Origin: Brasilonema angustatum HA4187-MV1
Lineage (GTDB): Bacteria; Cyanobacteriota; Cyanobacteriia; Cyanobacteriales; Nostocaceae
NCBI GenBank assembly: GCA_019359695.1
Contig: JAHHGV010000027.1
Span: 1-64,000, forward strand
Direction: 5' to 3'
DNA: 64,000 nt
Shown here: piece by piece, positions 47,181 through 56,602 of the stretch
Numbering within the stretch: the first letter of the stretch is position 1
Layout of the letters: the number at the start of each line of letters is the position of its first letter
The notes under the pieces: generated by a model
Seen by the model: the letters and a program-made list of their open reading frames with translations, nothing else
The model's database searches: none
Told to the model about the DNA's origin: nothing
Position numbers and translations under genes: made by a program

Positions 47181-47729
47181 CTATTTTTTCGTAGCAATTA
47201 GCGTCAAATCAATTTTCTCAGATTCTGGCTGTGTCACTTTTACTTCTACTCCAGGACCAAAAAAACTAGTCATTTTTTCCTGCTTTTGTTGCCAAACTTC
47301 GATTGGTACCGCTGGCGAATCAAATTTCAAAATCAAAGCATAAGCTCCATTGATTTCTGTTTCTTGTAATTCTGTGACAGTTGGTATATCATCATCTCTA
47401 GAACCAAGCTTCAGAAACGAGAGCGCTTCGTATAAATGCACGTCTTGACCGTAGCGATATCGAGTAATGTCTTGGCGAATTTTATTCTGAGTAGAAGTTG
47501 CTTGATCGTTTCTAAGTGTCAACACTTGTGGCGTCGTGAGTTGACTCAAAGGCACAGGTTTAAGCTCGTTAGCTTTGAGTGCTAATCCTCCTAGTAAAAG
47601 AGGAATCCCATAAAAAAATCCGATAAGATTCAGTGTGGCATTGTCAGCAGCGTAGGCAGCAAAACCAATAATAGTCAAAACACCACCGATGCTTATACCT
47701 AGCGTTCCCAAGGAAATTTGACGTAACAT
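47181..47729 (-). CDS. DUF2854-family membrane protein
   Basis: The 182-residue protein has two N-terminal spans (LGISIGGVLTIIGFAAYAAD and LIGFFYGIPLLLGGLALKAN) followed by a soluble domain with RNDQATSTQNKIRQDITRYR, RYGQDVHLYEALSFLKLG and FFGPGVEVKV. This pattern matches DUF2854, a family shared by cyanobacteria and plastids and likely in thylakoid or plasma membrane. Role unknown. Confidence 0.85.
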   Translation of the reverse strand: MLRQISLGTLGISIGGVLTIIGFAAYAADNATLNLIGFFYGIPLLLGGLALKANELKPVPLSQLTTPQVLTLRNDQATSTQNKIRQDITRYRYGQDVHLYEALSFLKLGSRDDDIPTVTELQETEINGAYALILKFDSPAVPIEVWQQKQEKMTSFFGPGVEVKVTQPESEKIDLTLIATKK

Positions 47730-48176
47730 GATTATAGTTCGTTATGTATTCCTAGTACCTTAGTTTTTCTATCATCGGTGATAATGAACAAGTTAGGGAA
47801 GAGTAGCAGTCCATTATCGTAGATTGAAGTAAAACACAGGTGAGATTTGAACGCTAAAAGCTAGCACAAGCGGTAAAAAATGGTATTATAGTTAAAAATT
47901 GCAACAAAATGCCTATCTAGCTTGTTAATATGGAATGCGGTCTTATCCCCCAACTCCACTTACACAGCAAAGACAGCTTGGGTTGTAGCTAACTTAAAGA
48001 TTGAACTGTTTTTCTAGCCCCAAGACTGCAAGGTTTTGGCTTCAAGGTATGAGAACTGTTAAACAACAGATACCTCTTGTGTAACCTGAAACAGTGATAG
48101 CGCTATTTGTACCTTTTCAAATGTTGTGCGCAATTGTATTATTGTAAATCTATCAGTTGAAGACAGGAGGATAGCA

Positions 48177-48356
48177 ATGGATACACAAATTATCAAAGAA
48201 CGAGTGATTAAGGTTCAAAGTCAACGAGACTATTTATTGACTCTGTTGGAACAGCCAAACTTGGGAACTTTAAGAATTGACGTGAATCAGGCTCTCGAAG
48301 AAATGGATGAGCTTATTGATGAGTATAGACGCACCTTTCCACAATCAGAAATTTAG
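48177..48356 (+). CDS. Small helical protein of unknown function
   Basis: ATG 48177 follows an excellent AGGAGG site at 48165-48170. The 59-residue protein (MDTQIIKERVIKVQSQRDYL, then LRIDVNQALEEMDELIDEYR) is a likely two-helix coiled coil. It is followed by a hairpin terminator and converges with the receiver gene. The 47730-48176 gap upstream contains no other supported gene. Confidence 0.65.
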   Translation: MDTQIIKERVIKVQSQRDYLLTLLEQPNLGTLRIDVNQALEEMDELIDEYRRTFPQSEI

Positions 48357-48391
48357 TTAAGTCATAACAAGAGATACAAATTACAAAAAAT

Positions 48392-48429
48392 AGCGTCGTA
48401 AAACTCTAACTTACAGTTAGATCGACGCT
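48392..48429. terminator. Hairpin between convergent genes
   Basis: AGCGTCG / CGACGCT stem with an inner TAACTTACAGTTA palindrome. A preceding A6 run on the plus strand gives a T6 run on the minus strand, so it fits termination of the minus-strand receiver gene. Confidence 0.6.
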
Positions 48430-48509
48430 CTTCAAAACCCCCATATTTTTCAGTTTCCATATACGCAGTTTTACATTTCCCAAGTTTGTTTGTTGTATCA
48501 TTTATCCAG

Positions 48510-48917
48510 CTACCAATGATTAGGTAGACTTTGTCCCAATTTTCTAACCAGGGCAATAAGTTCGCCTGTTGGTGTCTCTTTTTTACAAAAAGCATCCAAG
48601 CAAGCCAATTCCCTTGTTTCCTGAGATTTGTTATCTTCAACTGAGGAGTAAGCAATGATTTGGGTATTTGGAGCAATAGCTTTAATATGACCAGAAGCAC
48701 GCCAACCATCCATAACTGGCATATGTAAATCTAGTACTATCACATCAGGGTGATAGCGTTTAACCATTTCTACAGCTTCTTGACCATTGCTGGCTAAACC
48801 AACAACTTGAAGATTTTTTTGAGCAGAAAAGGCTAATTTTAGGGTTAGACGAGTGAGTTCGTGATCGTCAACCACTAGAACACGCAATGTAGAAGGCTCA
48901 CAGGACAACATTAACAT
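48510..48917 (-). CDS. Single-domain response regulator (CheY-like)
   Basis: The 135-residue protein is one receiver: DDHE acidic pocket (LRVLVVDDHELTRLTL), phospho-accepting D in VIVLDLHMPVMDG, T/S in AYSSVED and K in FCKKETP. No output domain, so it signals by protein contact or as a phosphorelay step. The sequence resembles the receivers of NarL-type regulators. No kinase is adjacent; the kinase at 23953 lacks a receiver but is distant. Confidence 0.9.
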   Translation of the reverse strand: MLMLSCEPSTLRVLVVDDHELTRLTLKLAFSAQKNLQVVGLASNGQEAVEMVKRYHPDVIVLDLHMPVMDGWRASGHIKAIAPNTQIIAYSSVEDNKSQETRELACLDAFCKKETPTGELIALVRKLGQSLPNHW

Positions 48918-49474
48918 CCACGTTAAAGTAAAGACGACTTATAATGACCTCTACAGTTTATGAAAATAGTTGGTTACACTTACTCTATCTAATGGTTGAA
49001 TAACTTCATATTTCTCCATAGCAAAAAATTTAATTATTAAGAAATATAAAAGTTTTTCAGACAATTTAGAATGAGTTATATCAATAAAAAAATAATCCGA
49101 CACTATCTGCGTTGACTCACAAAAACTTTAGGAAGACATCGATGCACAGTTTTAGATGGTTAAGATGACCAAAAAAGAGCAATTGATGGGGTTGTGGAGT
49201 TGAGAACAAGCCCAGAATAGGCATGGGTGATACCAAACTGGGCAGTATCAAGTATTAACAAACAACTCAAGTAGCCCGAAAGTGGATTCCTGCGGTAGAC
49301 ACAAATCCAACACTGATAAGTGGGATTTGAGAACTTTCAAAAAAGGAAAAATGGCTGAAAACCTCTGTGGACAAAGCAAATACGTCCAGAGGGGTAGAAG
49401 TGTCTAAAACGCAGTTACGGTATTTTTTCTTCTGGCTTTATTAGAGTCTGAGTTTGTGTTTGACTCATGACAGT
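48918..49474. other. Gap without a supported gene
   Basis: About 557 bp, A/T rich at the left. 49190-49260 holds short GCCCAG / CTGGGC words that could pair weakly. No reading frame, RNA fold or repeat can be supported. Confidence 0.5.
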
Positions 49475-49813
49475 TTAAGATTTTCCGCTGAATTCCAGAC
49501 CCTTTTCTTCAGCATACCTTTCCATAAACCGCATAAAGCGGTCCCACTCATCTTTGGATTTCATTAGATAAATAGCTTCTAATGCTTCTGGCTTACCGTT
49601 GACGAATTTACCCTTGACTTCGCGGGTGACGATTTCTCCCTCTTCGTCAATCATGTACATCCCAGTGATTTCTTCAGTACTCTTACTATCCAAAGCTTGG
49701 GGATTTTGGAAGATAAACGTTGCTGTTGAACTGTCACCACTCTTTGATCGTGTTAGGCGCACCTCTGGAATGCCTTCTTCGTTTTTACCTCTGGAGAACT
49801 GAATTTGAGCCAT
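49475..49813 (-). CDS. psb28: Photosystem II assembly protein Psb28
   Basis: The 112-residue protein begins [20 protein letters not shown] and contains [34 protein letters not shown] and [19 protein letters not shown], the landmarks of Psb28. It binds the cytoplasmic side of the CP47-containing RC47 assembly intermediate during PSII biogenesis and repair, and is absent from mature PSII. It lies 105 bp beyond dtd in the same direction, probably with its own promoter. Confidence 0.96.
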   Translation of the reverse strand: MAQIQFSRGKNEEGIPEVRLTRSKSGDSSTATFIFQNPQALDSKSTEEITGMYMIDEEGEIVTREVKGKFVNGKPEALEAIYLMKSKDEWDRFMRFMERYAEEKGLEFSGKS

Positions 49814-49917
49814 GATGAGTGAATTTAAACTTTTGTTATCGTTTGTTTAATATTCTCTCATCATTTCGTACATAGGAGTCTAGCGGCTGCTGAGATTTTA
49901 TTTTTCCGTATAAACTC

Positions 49918-50370
49918 TTATGCTATTTCTCGCTCTAGTAACAAAGTGACAGGTCCGTCATTTTCTATCGAGACTTGCATCATTGCCCCAAATTCACCTG
50001 TTTCGACTCGCAAACCGCTTTCGCGTAACTTTTCAACAAAACGATTATACAATTCTTGAGCGACTTTGGGAGCTGCTGAACGGTCAAAGGAGGGACGGCG
50101 ACCTTTGCGACAATCACCGTAAAGCGTAAACTGACTAATGACTAGTAACTCGCCGCCTATTTCTTGTACAGATTTTTCCCAGCGCGATCCGTCTTGTTGA
50201 TCACCAAACAGTCGCAGTTCTAAACATTTACGCACCATCCAATCAAGTTCAGCATCAGTGTCAGTATCGGCAATGCCCACAAGCAAGTTTAACCCTCGAC
50301 CAATTTTACCAATAATTTCACTGTTAACTGTCACTTGAGATGATTTGACTCGTTGGATAATAACGCGCAT
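49918..50370 (-). CDS. dtd: D-aminoacyl-tRNA deacylase
   Basis: ATG 50370 ([15 protein letters not shown]) is the universal Dtd start. The 150-residue enzyme removes D-amino acids (and glycine from tRNA-Ala) from mischarged tRNA. Catalytic-site motifs [18 protein letters not shown] and [10 protein letters not shown] are present, the latter containing the GP motif that excludes L-residues. It lies 102 bp downstream of mgtE on the same strand. Confidence 0.96.
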   Translation of the reverse strand: MRVIIQRVKSSQVTVNSEIIGKIGRGLNLLVGIADTDTDAELDWMVRKCLELRLFGDQQDGSRWEKSVQEIGGELLVISQFTLYGDCRKGRRPSFDRSAAPKVAQELYNRFVEKLRESGLRVETGEFGAMMQVSIENDGPVTLLLEREIA

Positions 50371-50471
50371 ATCTATTTTTGATTTTGGAGTTCTCAAAGA
50401 AGAATCCAGGAGTCAGAAGCCAGAATATGATATGTTGATTTTTTCTTCTTCTCCTGAGTGCTGACTTATTC

Positions 50472-51872
50472 TCACATTTTTAAAATAATCCGTGCCAAGT
50501 TAAAGTAAATTAACACACCCAAAACATCCACAGCTGTCGTGATAAAGGGTGCTGACATCAATGCTGGATCTAAACGGAGTCGGCGGAACAAAAACGGGAG
50601 TGCAGAACCAGAGACGGAGGCTAAAATAGAAATAGCTACAAGACTAGTTCCAACTGCGATCGCCACCTCTAAATTATTTTGCAAAAAGAAAGCCCATACC
50701 GTGGCGATCGTTCCCAATATTCCTCCCAGCAACGCACCTGCGAGTGCTTCGCGTCCAACAACTTGCAATGGTCCCAAAGCACCCATTTCATCCGTGTTCA
50801 TTCCACGAATCACCACTGTTGAAGACTGCGCCCCAACATTCCCACCAGTACCTGTGAGCAAGGGGATAAACGCCGCCAACGTTACCACTTTCGACAAAAT
50901 ATCTTCTTGTGACTTAATAATACTTCCTGTAACAGTGTTGGTTACAAGTAAGACTAACAACCACACAACTCGCTTGCGAGCGACTGAAATTAAATTCGAT
51001 TGAAAATAGTTGTCGCCTCCAGATTGCACCCCACCACCCAAGGTGTAGATATCTTCAGTTGTTTCCTCTTGTAGGATATCTATGACATCATCAACGGTAA
51101 TAATACCAACAAGACGCTGTTCTCGATCCACCACAGGCACAGCAAGAAAGTCATATCGTTGTATCAACATAGCGACTTCTTCTTGGTCTGTATCGGTGTA
51201 GACAAACACCGCTTCTTGAGTCATAACATTGCCAATCTTTTCCTCTGGTTGAGAAGTCACCAAATCCCGTAAAGACAAAATTCCAGTCAACCGCTTTGCT
51301 GCATTAGTAATATAGAGATAATAAATCATCTCGCTCGCATTATTGACGCTGCGAATCCGCTCCAAAGTTTGAGCCACTGTAAAATCTTCTTGGAGCAAGA
51401 TTAACTCTGGCGTCATGATCCGTCCAGCTGTTCCTGCTTCATAACCCAACAGTAAAGATGTTGCTTGGCGTTCGTTGGGGCTGAGTTGTTCTAGCAATCG
51501 ATTAACAATTGTTGCTGGTAATTCGTCAAATAACCTCGCTCGGTCATCTGGCGACATTTTGTCAACAATATCAAGAACTTCCTGACTTTTCAATTCCTCG
51601 ATCAGCCCTTCTTGGACGCTATAGTCAAGATATTCATAAACAACGATCGCTTCTTGTTTAGAAAGCAAGCGAAATGCCAAAGCATGCATTGCTTTTGGTA
51701 AGCCTTCAATCGCCTGGGCGATATCTGGAGCCTGTACAGGTATCAAAATCGCTTTTGCTCCCTGCAAGTCCCCCGCTTCCAAGAGCATTTGCAATTGAAC
51801 TCTCACTATCTCTGGCAATTCTCTGCGTGATACGTCTTGGAAGGTAGATGTCACACCGTTTGGAGTTTGCAT
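50472..51872 (-). CDS. mgtE: Magnesium transporter MgtE
   Basis: ATG 51872 (MQTPNGVTSTFQ) gives 466 residues. Order: N-domain of superhelical repeats (1-150, MSPDDRARLFDELP and LSPNERQATSLLLG), two CBS domains (about 155-285, AGRIMTPE and FLAVPVVDREQRLVGIITVD), then five membrane helices (from about 310) with the pore helix region containing PLLTGTGGNVGAQSSTVVIRG. MgtE is a Mg2+ channel gated by cytosolic Mg2+ bound between the N and CBS domains. No M-box leader is recognisable. Confidence 0.95.
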   Translation of the reverse strand: MQTPNGVTSTFQDVSRRELPEIVRVQLQMLLEAGDLQGAKAILIPVQAPDIAQAIEGLPKAMHALAFRLLSKQEAIVVYEYLDYSVQEGLIEELKSQEVLDIVDKMSPDDRARLFDELPATIVNRLLEQLSPNERQATSLLLGYEAGTAGRIMTPELILLQEDFTVAQTLERIRSVNNASEMIYYLYITNAAKRLTGILSLRDLVTSQPEEKIGNVMTQEAVFVYTDTDQEEVAMLIQRYDFLAVPVVDREQRLVGIITVDDVIDILQEETTEDIYTLGGGVQSGGDNYFQSNLISVARKRVVWLLVLLVTNTVTGSIIKSQEDILSKVVTLAAFIPLLTGTGGNVGAQSSTVVIRGMNTDEMGALGPLQVVGREALAGALLGGILGTIATVWAFFLQNNLEVAIAVGTSLVAISILASVSGSALPFLFRRLRLDPALMSAPFITTAVDVLGVLIYFNLARIILKM

Positions 51873-52293
51873 AAGATACAACGAGGGTAATGCGAAGTAG
51901 TATATTTTACTAATTTTATAAATGACAACAGGTCTTGTATGAATCTCCGATAAGAGAGGTTTACAATTAGGAGTTTAATGAAAAGGTCTTGTCATAAATC
52001 TTAGGATGAAGTGGATCAATAAACCGTAAAATCTGTTATTTTTATAATAATACAGTGGAATTTTTTGCGTTTTATCACCAGAGTGTACTACTGTTTTGAT
52101 TAAAGAATTATATCAATAATGTCTGACCAATTTTTAAAAAATGGGCTTTAGGAAATGCTACAGACCTACACTATTTTTTCAAAATCTTGTCAATGCTTAG
52201 GCTCTGCCGAAAATTCTTAACTCTGACTTGAACAAGTAAAATTTAGTAACAATTATCGAATATTAAAATATGATTATATCATTTCGTTAGCGC

Positions 52294-52326
52294 GACAGAG
52301 CAATTTTTAGAAGCAATTGCTCTGTC
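52294..52326. repeat. Perfect 12-bp hairpin in the 51873-52388 gap
   Basis: GACAGAGCAATT / AATTGCTCTGTC with a 9-base loop, 63 bp before the PAS-Crp gene. It could be a leader hairpin or dispersed element. The rest of this 516-bp gap has no gene I can support. Confidence 0.6.
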
Positions 52327-52388
52327 TATATCTTTGACTAACATTGTGTCCTTTGTATCTTTTACTTCGTTAGATTTTTTGTTTAACC

Positions 52389-53615
52389 TTGAAAGCTGTG
52401 GAGAATAAATTAAGAGTGAATATAGACAAATTAGAAATAGACAAATTTACCAAACGCGTACACGGAATGCACACGCGTTTAACAAATTTATATCAAGATC
52501 TAAGTACAGTTCCTGTTATACCAGATGTACTACCGCAAACTCTTGTCGAACTTGGTAGCACCTCGGAAATTGTCAATGTGGCTGTAGAGGAACTTTATCA
52601 GCAGAATGAAGAACTGTTGCTAACACGAAACTTGTTAGAAACGGAACGCCAACGCTACCAGGATTTATTTGAGTTTGCACCAGACGCCTATTTAGTGACA
52701 GATACCTTAGGCATAATTCTAGAAGCCAACCATACTGCGGCGACACTACTGAACCTCTCACAGCAGTTTATGCTGGGTATACCAATGGCTAACTTCGTAG
52801 CGCTTGGAGATCGTCAAAACTTTCGCAGCTACCTCAGCCAACTACGGGAATGCAAAAAACCAAAAGAGTTAGTCCTACATATTCAAAAACACAATGGCGA
52901 GTTATTTGACGCCGCCATAACAGTGGCAGTGATCCATAATCAGCAGCATCAGCCAATAGGACTCCGCTGGCTAGTGCGTAACATAAGCGATCGCAAGCAA
53001 GTAGAATTAGCACTGTTGAACTATGACTCCGATGTAACTCAAAACAAGCTTTGGCACAATTGTAGCAAAGGAGACTTTCTCCCTCTCAACCAATGCATGA
53101 TTTGGTATATATGTCAAGGTTATGTTAAGCTAAGTACACTGTATGAAACCGGAGAGGAACTCATCGTTGGGTTGGCAGGAGTTGGAATGGTTTTTGGTTC
53201 AAATCTGACCTCGCTACAAACTTACCAAGCAACTGCTCTATCGGATGTAAAATTAGTGTCAATTTCCCTTGCGGAAATTGCAGGTTCACCAACGTTGAGT
53301 CATATGCTGTTACCAAAAATCAATCAACGGTTACGGCAAACAGAATCTTTTTTGCTGATTGCTGGTAGACGACGGGTACAAGACCGCTTTGAGCAATTGT
53401 TACTGCTTCTAAAACAGGAAATTGGTCAACCAATCCTAGAAGGAACTCGCTTGAATATTCGCCTGACTCATGAAGAACTTGCCAGCGCCTGCTGCACAAC
53501 CAGGGTAACGATTACACGACTTATGGGTAAGTTACAACAACAAGGCAAGATTGGTTTTGATTCCAAACACCACATTATTTTGAAAGATATATACTTTGAA
53601 ACTGAAGATGAATAA
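52389..53615 (+). CDS. PAS - Crp/Fnr-like fusion transcription regulator
   Basis: An open frame from TTG 52389; a later ATG at 52467 (MHTRLTNLY) is a possible start. Residues about 65-95 are helical. A PAS domain follows (about 95-205: RYQDLFEFAPDAYLVTDTLG ... PIGLRWLVRNISDRK). Residues about 225-330 have the order of a cyclic-nucleotide-binding beta-roll (KGDFLPLNQCMIWYICQGYV, TGEELIVGLAGVGMVFG), although the cNMP phosphate-binding RxSxR loop is not evident. The C-terminus (about 340-400) is a Crp winged helix (LTHEELASACCTTRVTITRL). A PAS sensor directly fused to a Crp-like regulator is unusual. It likely senses redox, light or a small ligand and binds DNA as a dimer. Confidence 0.85.
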   Translation: MKAVENKLRVNIDKLEIDKFTKRVHGMHTRLTNLYQDLSTVPVIPDVLPQTLVELGSTSEIVNVAVEELYQQNEELLLTRNLLETERQRYQDLFEFAPDAYLVTDTLGIILEANHTAATLLNLSQQFMLGIPMANFVALGDRQNFRSYLSQLRECKKPKELVLHIQKHNGELFDAAITVAVIHNQQHQPIGLRWLVRNISDRKQVELALLNYDSDVTQNKLWHNCSKGDFLPLNQCMIWYICQGYVKLSTLYETGEELIVGLAGVGMVFGSNLTSLQTYQATALSDVKLVSISLAEIAGSPTLSHMLLPKINQRLRQTESFLLIAGRRRVQDRFEQLLLLLKQEIGQPILEGTRLNIRLTHEELASACCTTRVTITRLMGKLQQQGKIGFDSKHHIILKDIYFETEDE

Positions 53616-53617
53616 AG

Positions 53618-55162
53618 TCAGGAAAACTTTCTCACCCACGCTAATAATCTTTTGGTATTTGGTGTGAATGCAGTGGAGAGATAATAGGCATCTGCAGCCT
53701 TCCTAATGGCTTCAGCCTGAGTTGGATAAGGATGAATCACTTGAGCGAGTTTATTCAAGCCAATATTACCGACAATTGCCGTTGTAATTTGTGAAATCAT
53801 CTCACCTGCATGACGGGCAACAATAGTAGCGCCCAAAATTTTATCAGACCCCTTTCGATGGTGAATTTTGACAAATCCTTCCTCTTCTCCATCCGCAACT
53901 GCACGATCTATATCAGTAAAAGGAATTTTAATCGTCGCTACATCAATACCCATCTGTTGCGCCTCATGTTCATACATTCCCACATGGGCAATTTCAGGAT
54001 CAGTATAAGTCACCCAAGGCATGATTAAACTGCTGAGTTTCTGGCGTCCCAAACCAAACGGAGAAAACAGTGCATTTCTAATTACTATTCGGGCAGCAGC
54101 ATCAGCAGCATGGGTGAACTTCCAACTCATGCAGATATCACCCGCCGCATAAATTCTAGGATTTGTGGTTTGAAGGTAATCATTCACCTTCACACCCTGG
54201 CGCTGATCGTAATCTACCCCGACGACGTCTAAATTCAGACCTTCCACATTTGGGGTGCGTCCCGTACCGACTAAAATTTCATCCACTGTGACAACATCTT
54301 GTTTACCATCGCAGGTAAAGTAAATTGTTTTGCCGTCCTCGGTTTTTTCCACCTTTTGTATCTGGCTATTTAGCACCAAGCGAATGCCTTCTTGGATAAA
54401 GACTTTTTGGACAATATCGGCGACGTCAGTATCTTCTTTATTCAACAGATGAGAATTTTTGTGGAAAAGTATCACCTCACAACCCAGGCGTCGAAAAGCC
54501 TGTGCTAACTCGCAGCCAATTGGACCACCACCAATCACGACTAAACTGAGTGGTTTTTGAATCAAAGAAAAAACTGTTTCATTAGTCAGATAACCCGCCT
54601 CTTCAATTCCTGGGATGGAAGGTTGTATGGCTCTGGTTCCTGTTGCAATAACTGCTTTTTTAAAGCGGAGAGTCTGGTCATCAACTTTTATAGTATCACT
54701 GCTAGAAAACTCAGCGTTTCCTAAGAAAACATCCACTCCCATGTTTTGGAAACGTTTTGCTGAGTCATTATGGCTGATTTGGGCTCTAACTCGTCGCATC
54801 CGTTCCATAACTTCAGAAAAATCAACATCAACATATTTGGGCGCGCGAATTCCATATGTTTTGGCATTCCACATTTCACCAACTACGCGAGAAGACCGGA
54901 TCAGGCACTTGGATGGTACGCAACCAAAATTCAAACAATCCCCACCCATAAGGTGCTTTTCAATCAAAGCTACTTTTAAACCCCCACCCACAAGCGCTGC
55001 ACCTCCAGCCGCCACTAATCCGGCTGTACCTGCACCAATAACCACTAAATCATAACAATCAGCAGGTTGAGGATTGACCCAATCCAGTGGATGTACGTAA
55101 GAAACTAATGTCTGGTTATACTCATCTACAGGGCGAATTGTCACTCTTTGGAGTTCTGACAT
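53618..55162 (-). CDS. Mercuric-reductase-like pyridine nucleotide-disulfide oxidoreductase
   Basis: The 514-residue flavoprotein has FAD motif VVIGAGTAGLVAAGGAAL, redox pair CLNFGC (GGDCLNFGCVPSK), a NAD(P)H motif VVIGGGPIGCELAQAFRRLG, the FAD motif AAGDIC, and the C-terminal HPYPTQAEA segment. This places it in the dihydrolipoamide dehydrogenase/mercuric reductase group. The extra N-terminal 35 residues have no MerA metal domain, and the C-terminal vicinal cysteines of true MerA are missing, so mercury reduction is unlikely. It converges with the PAS-Crp gene at a 2-bp gap. Confidence 0.9.
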   Translation of the reverse strand: MSELQRVTIRPVDEYNQTLVSYVHPLDWVNPQPADCYDLVVIGAGTAGLVAAGGAALVGGGLKVALIEKHLMGGDCLNFGCVPSKCLIRSSRVVGEMWNAKTYGIRAPKYVDVDFSEVMERMRRVRAQISHNDSAKRFQNMGVDVFLGNAEFSSSDTIKVDDQTLRFKKAVIATGTRAIQPSIPGIEEAGYLTNETVFSLIQKPLSLVVIGGGPIGCELAQAFRRLGCEVILFHKNSHLLNKEDTDVADIVQKVFIQEGIRLVLNSQIQKVEKTEDGKTIYFTCDGKQDVVTVDEILVGTGRTPNVEGLNLDVVGVDYDQRQGVKVNDYLQTTNPRIYAAGDICMSWKFTHAADAAARIVIRNALFSPFGLGRQKLSSLIMPWVTYTDPEIAHVGMYEHEAQQMGIDVATIKIPFTDIDRAVADGEEEGFVKIHHRKGSDKILGATIVARHAGEMISQITTAIVGNIGLNKLAQVIHPYPTQAEAIRKAADAYYLSTAFTPNTKRLLAWVRKFS

Positions 55163-56234
55163 TGGTGTATCTCCTTAAACAATCGATCAAGCAAAAGTCT
55201 TATGGGTGTTGCTTTTGCGTGGTAAAAATTAGACTGCTAACTTCACAAGGATGACAACCTTTGCAATTGTTTGTCAGTTATAGAATTGACAACCACTTAC
55301 TAAGCATTTCCCTGCTAGACAAGGGAGGATGCAATTTTAACACTCTGATTCTAATTTAACTGATGGGGAGTTTGAGGGGCTATATAGCAGGGAGCAGGAA
55401 GCAGGAAGCAGGAAGCAGGAAGCAGGAAGCAGGAAGCAGGAAGCAGGCGTGTGATTGTCCCGTGGTTTCCGTATTTTCTCATTAGTTGATGTCCTAATCT
55501 ACCTGGCAACTGCTATAAGTCCCCCACCATAACGGTACACCGGAAAGGTGGTGGTTGTTGGAGCCCTTCTAAGCTAGAGAGTCCAGATCGTCGCAAAATT
55601 AACCCGCCTCTCCGGGGCGGGAACAGGGAATAGGGAACAGGCAACAGCAAAAAATTAGCCCCGGATATTGGATTCAAGCCCCTTAATTTATTAATGGAAG
55701 AATTCAAAAAAATTGTTGACAGATGCGCAGCACGATTCAACAAGACGTCCTTGTTTAAATCCCCTAATTTTAATTATGGGGATTCCCCTGTTGCCTGTTG
55801 CCCGTTCCCTGTTCCCTTTTTAAAGTGCATTTGCTGATGCCGAGGAAGAGGTAACTCATCTCCCGGCTTTTTATGAAATTTTCACTCCGTTTAATTTCAT
55901 AAAAAGCCGAGATAAATCGAAGTCATTAGTCATTAGTCCTCTGTCATTAGTATGTTTTATGCCTACGGCACGCTAGCCCCCTCCGGGGCTAGCGCAAACG
56001 CGAACACGAAAATCGTGCTTTTTCTTACTAATTGACCAATGACTAATAACCAAGACGACGTGGCGACGATTCCTCCCACCCCGCGCGTGGGATGGGAGGA
56101 TTTGAATTTTGAATTTTGAATTCCCCGAAGGGGCTAGGGGTTGACCTAGCCTCATTGAGATTCACACGACCTACTGCCAAAAAGCTTGTATCATTAGGCA
56201 TATATAGACTAGACTGGTGATACTCACATCAACC
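55163..56234. other. 1.07-kb repeat-rich gap
   Basis: No gene is supported. Besides the TATAGCAG element it holds TTCCCTG repeats (55618-55640, 55786-55817), a 17-bp perfect hairpin CGGCTTTTTATGAAATT (55864-55880 with 55893-55909), a GCTAGCCCCCTCCGGGGCTAGC palindrome-like segment (about 55972-55993), CATTAGT heptamers (55921-55950) and TTTGAATTTTGAATT (56101-56123). Confidence 0.75.
55383..55517. repeat. TATAGCAG miniature element with expanded heptamer array
   Basis: The ends TATAGCAG / CTGCTATA and the core match 37236-37328, but the GGAAGCA heptamer at the left is repeated about seven times (55391-55447). The element is 135 bp against 93 bp for the other copy. Confidence 0.9.
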
Positions 56235-56423
56235 ATGACTGATACACAAACTTGGTATATTGTCAAGCTTTCGGCTGGTCATTGCGAAATTATCCCCAGT
56301 GACGAAGCGACTGAGGAAAATAATCCAGAAATTATTGAGCAATGGGGGCCGTTTAGTTCCCAAGGAGAAGCCATTGCCCGCCGCGTAGGACTGATTAGAT
56401 CTCTTAAGTGCCAACCAGTCTGA
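56235..56423 (+). CDS. Small cyanobacterial protein of unknown function
   Basis: ATG 56235 (MTDTQTWYIVKLSAGHCEII) starts a 62-residue protein that ends QWGPFSSQGEAIARRVGLIR plus a short KCQPV tail. The beta-beta-alpha pattern and the GPF-S-QGEA signature match short conserved proteins I recall from Nostocales. No function known. A repeat module follows at once (56440-56600). Confidence 0.7.
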   Translation: MTDTQTWYIVKLSAGHCEIIPSDEATEENNPEIIEQWGPFSSQGEAIARRVGLIRSLKCQPV

Positions 56424-56439
56424 AGTCAAAAGTTAAAGG

Positions 56440-56600
56440 TCGAAAAAACTCTTTTGACCCTTGACCCCTTCGGGGGAAGACCTCCGGTCTCGCTGCGCTA
56501 ACGCCAGTCGCTTTATGCCGGGGAACCCTTTCAGCAGTCGCCTGCGGAGGGAAACCCTCCTGCAGCGCTGCTTCACCCCCGCGCTGGCTCACTTTTGACT
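56440..56600. repeat. Dispersed TACGGAGG/CCCTCC-type repeat modules
   Basis: GGGGGAAGACCTCCGG, GGGGAACCCTTTCAGCAG and CGGAGGGAAACCCTCCTGCA follow each other between two genes. The last is identical to modules near 9436, 37850 and similar to 61210-61320. Confidence 0.75.
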
Positions 56601-56602
56601 TT

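Noticed and set aside
50370-52388. M-box magnesium riboswitch upstream of mgtE
   Set aside because: No matching conserved structure could be recognised in the leader between 51873 and 52388.
53618-55162. True mercuric reductase (merA)
   Set aside because: No N-terminal heavy-metal domain and no C-terminal vicinal cysteines; no mer operon genes nearby.
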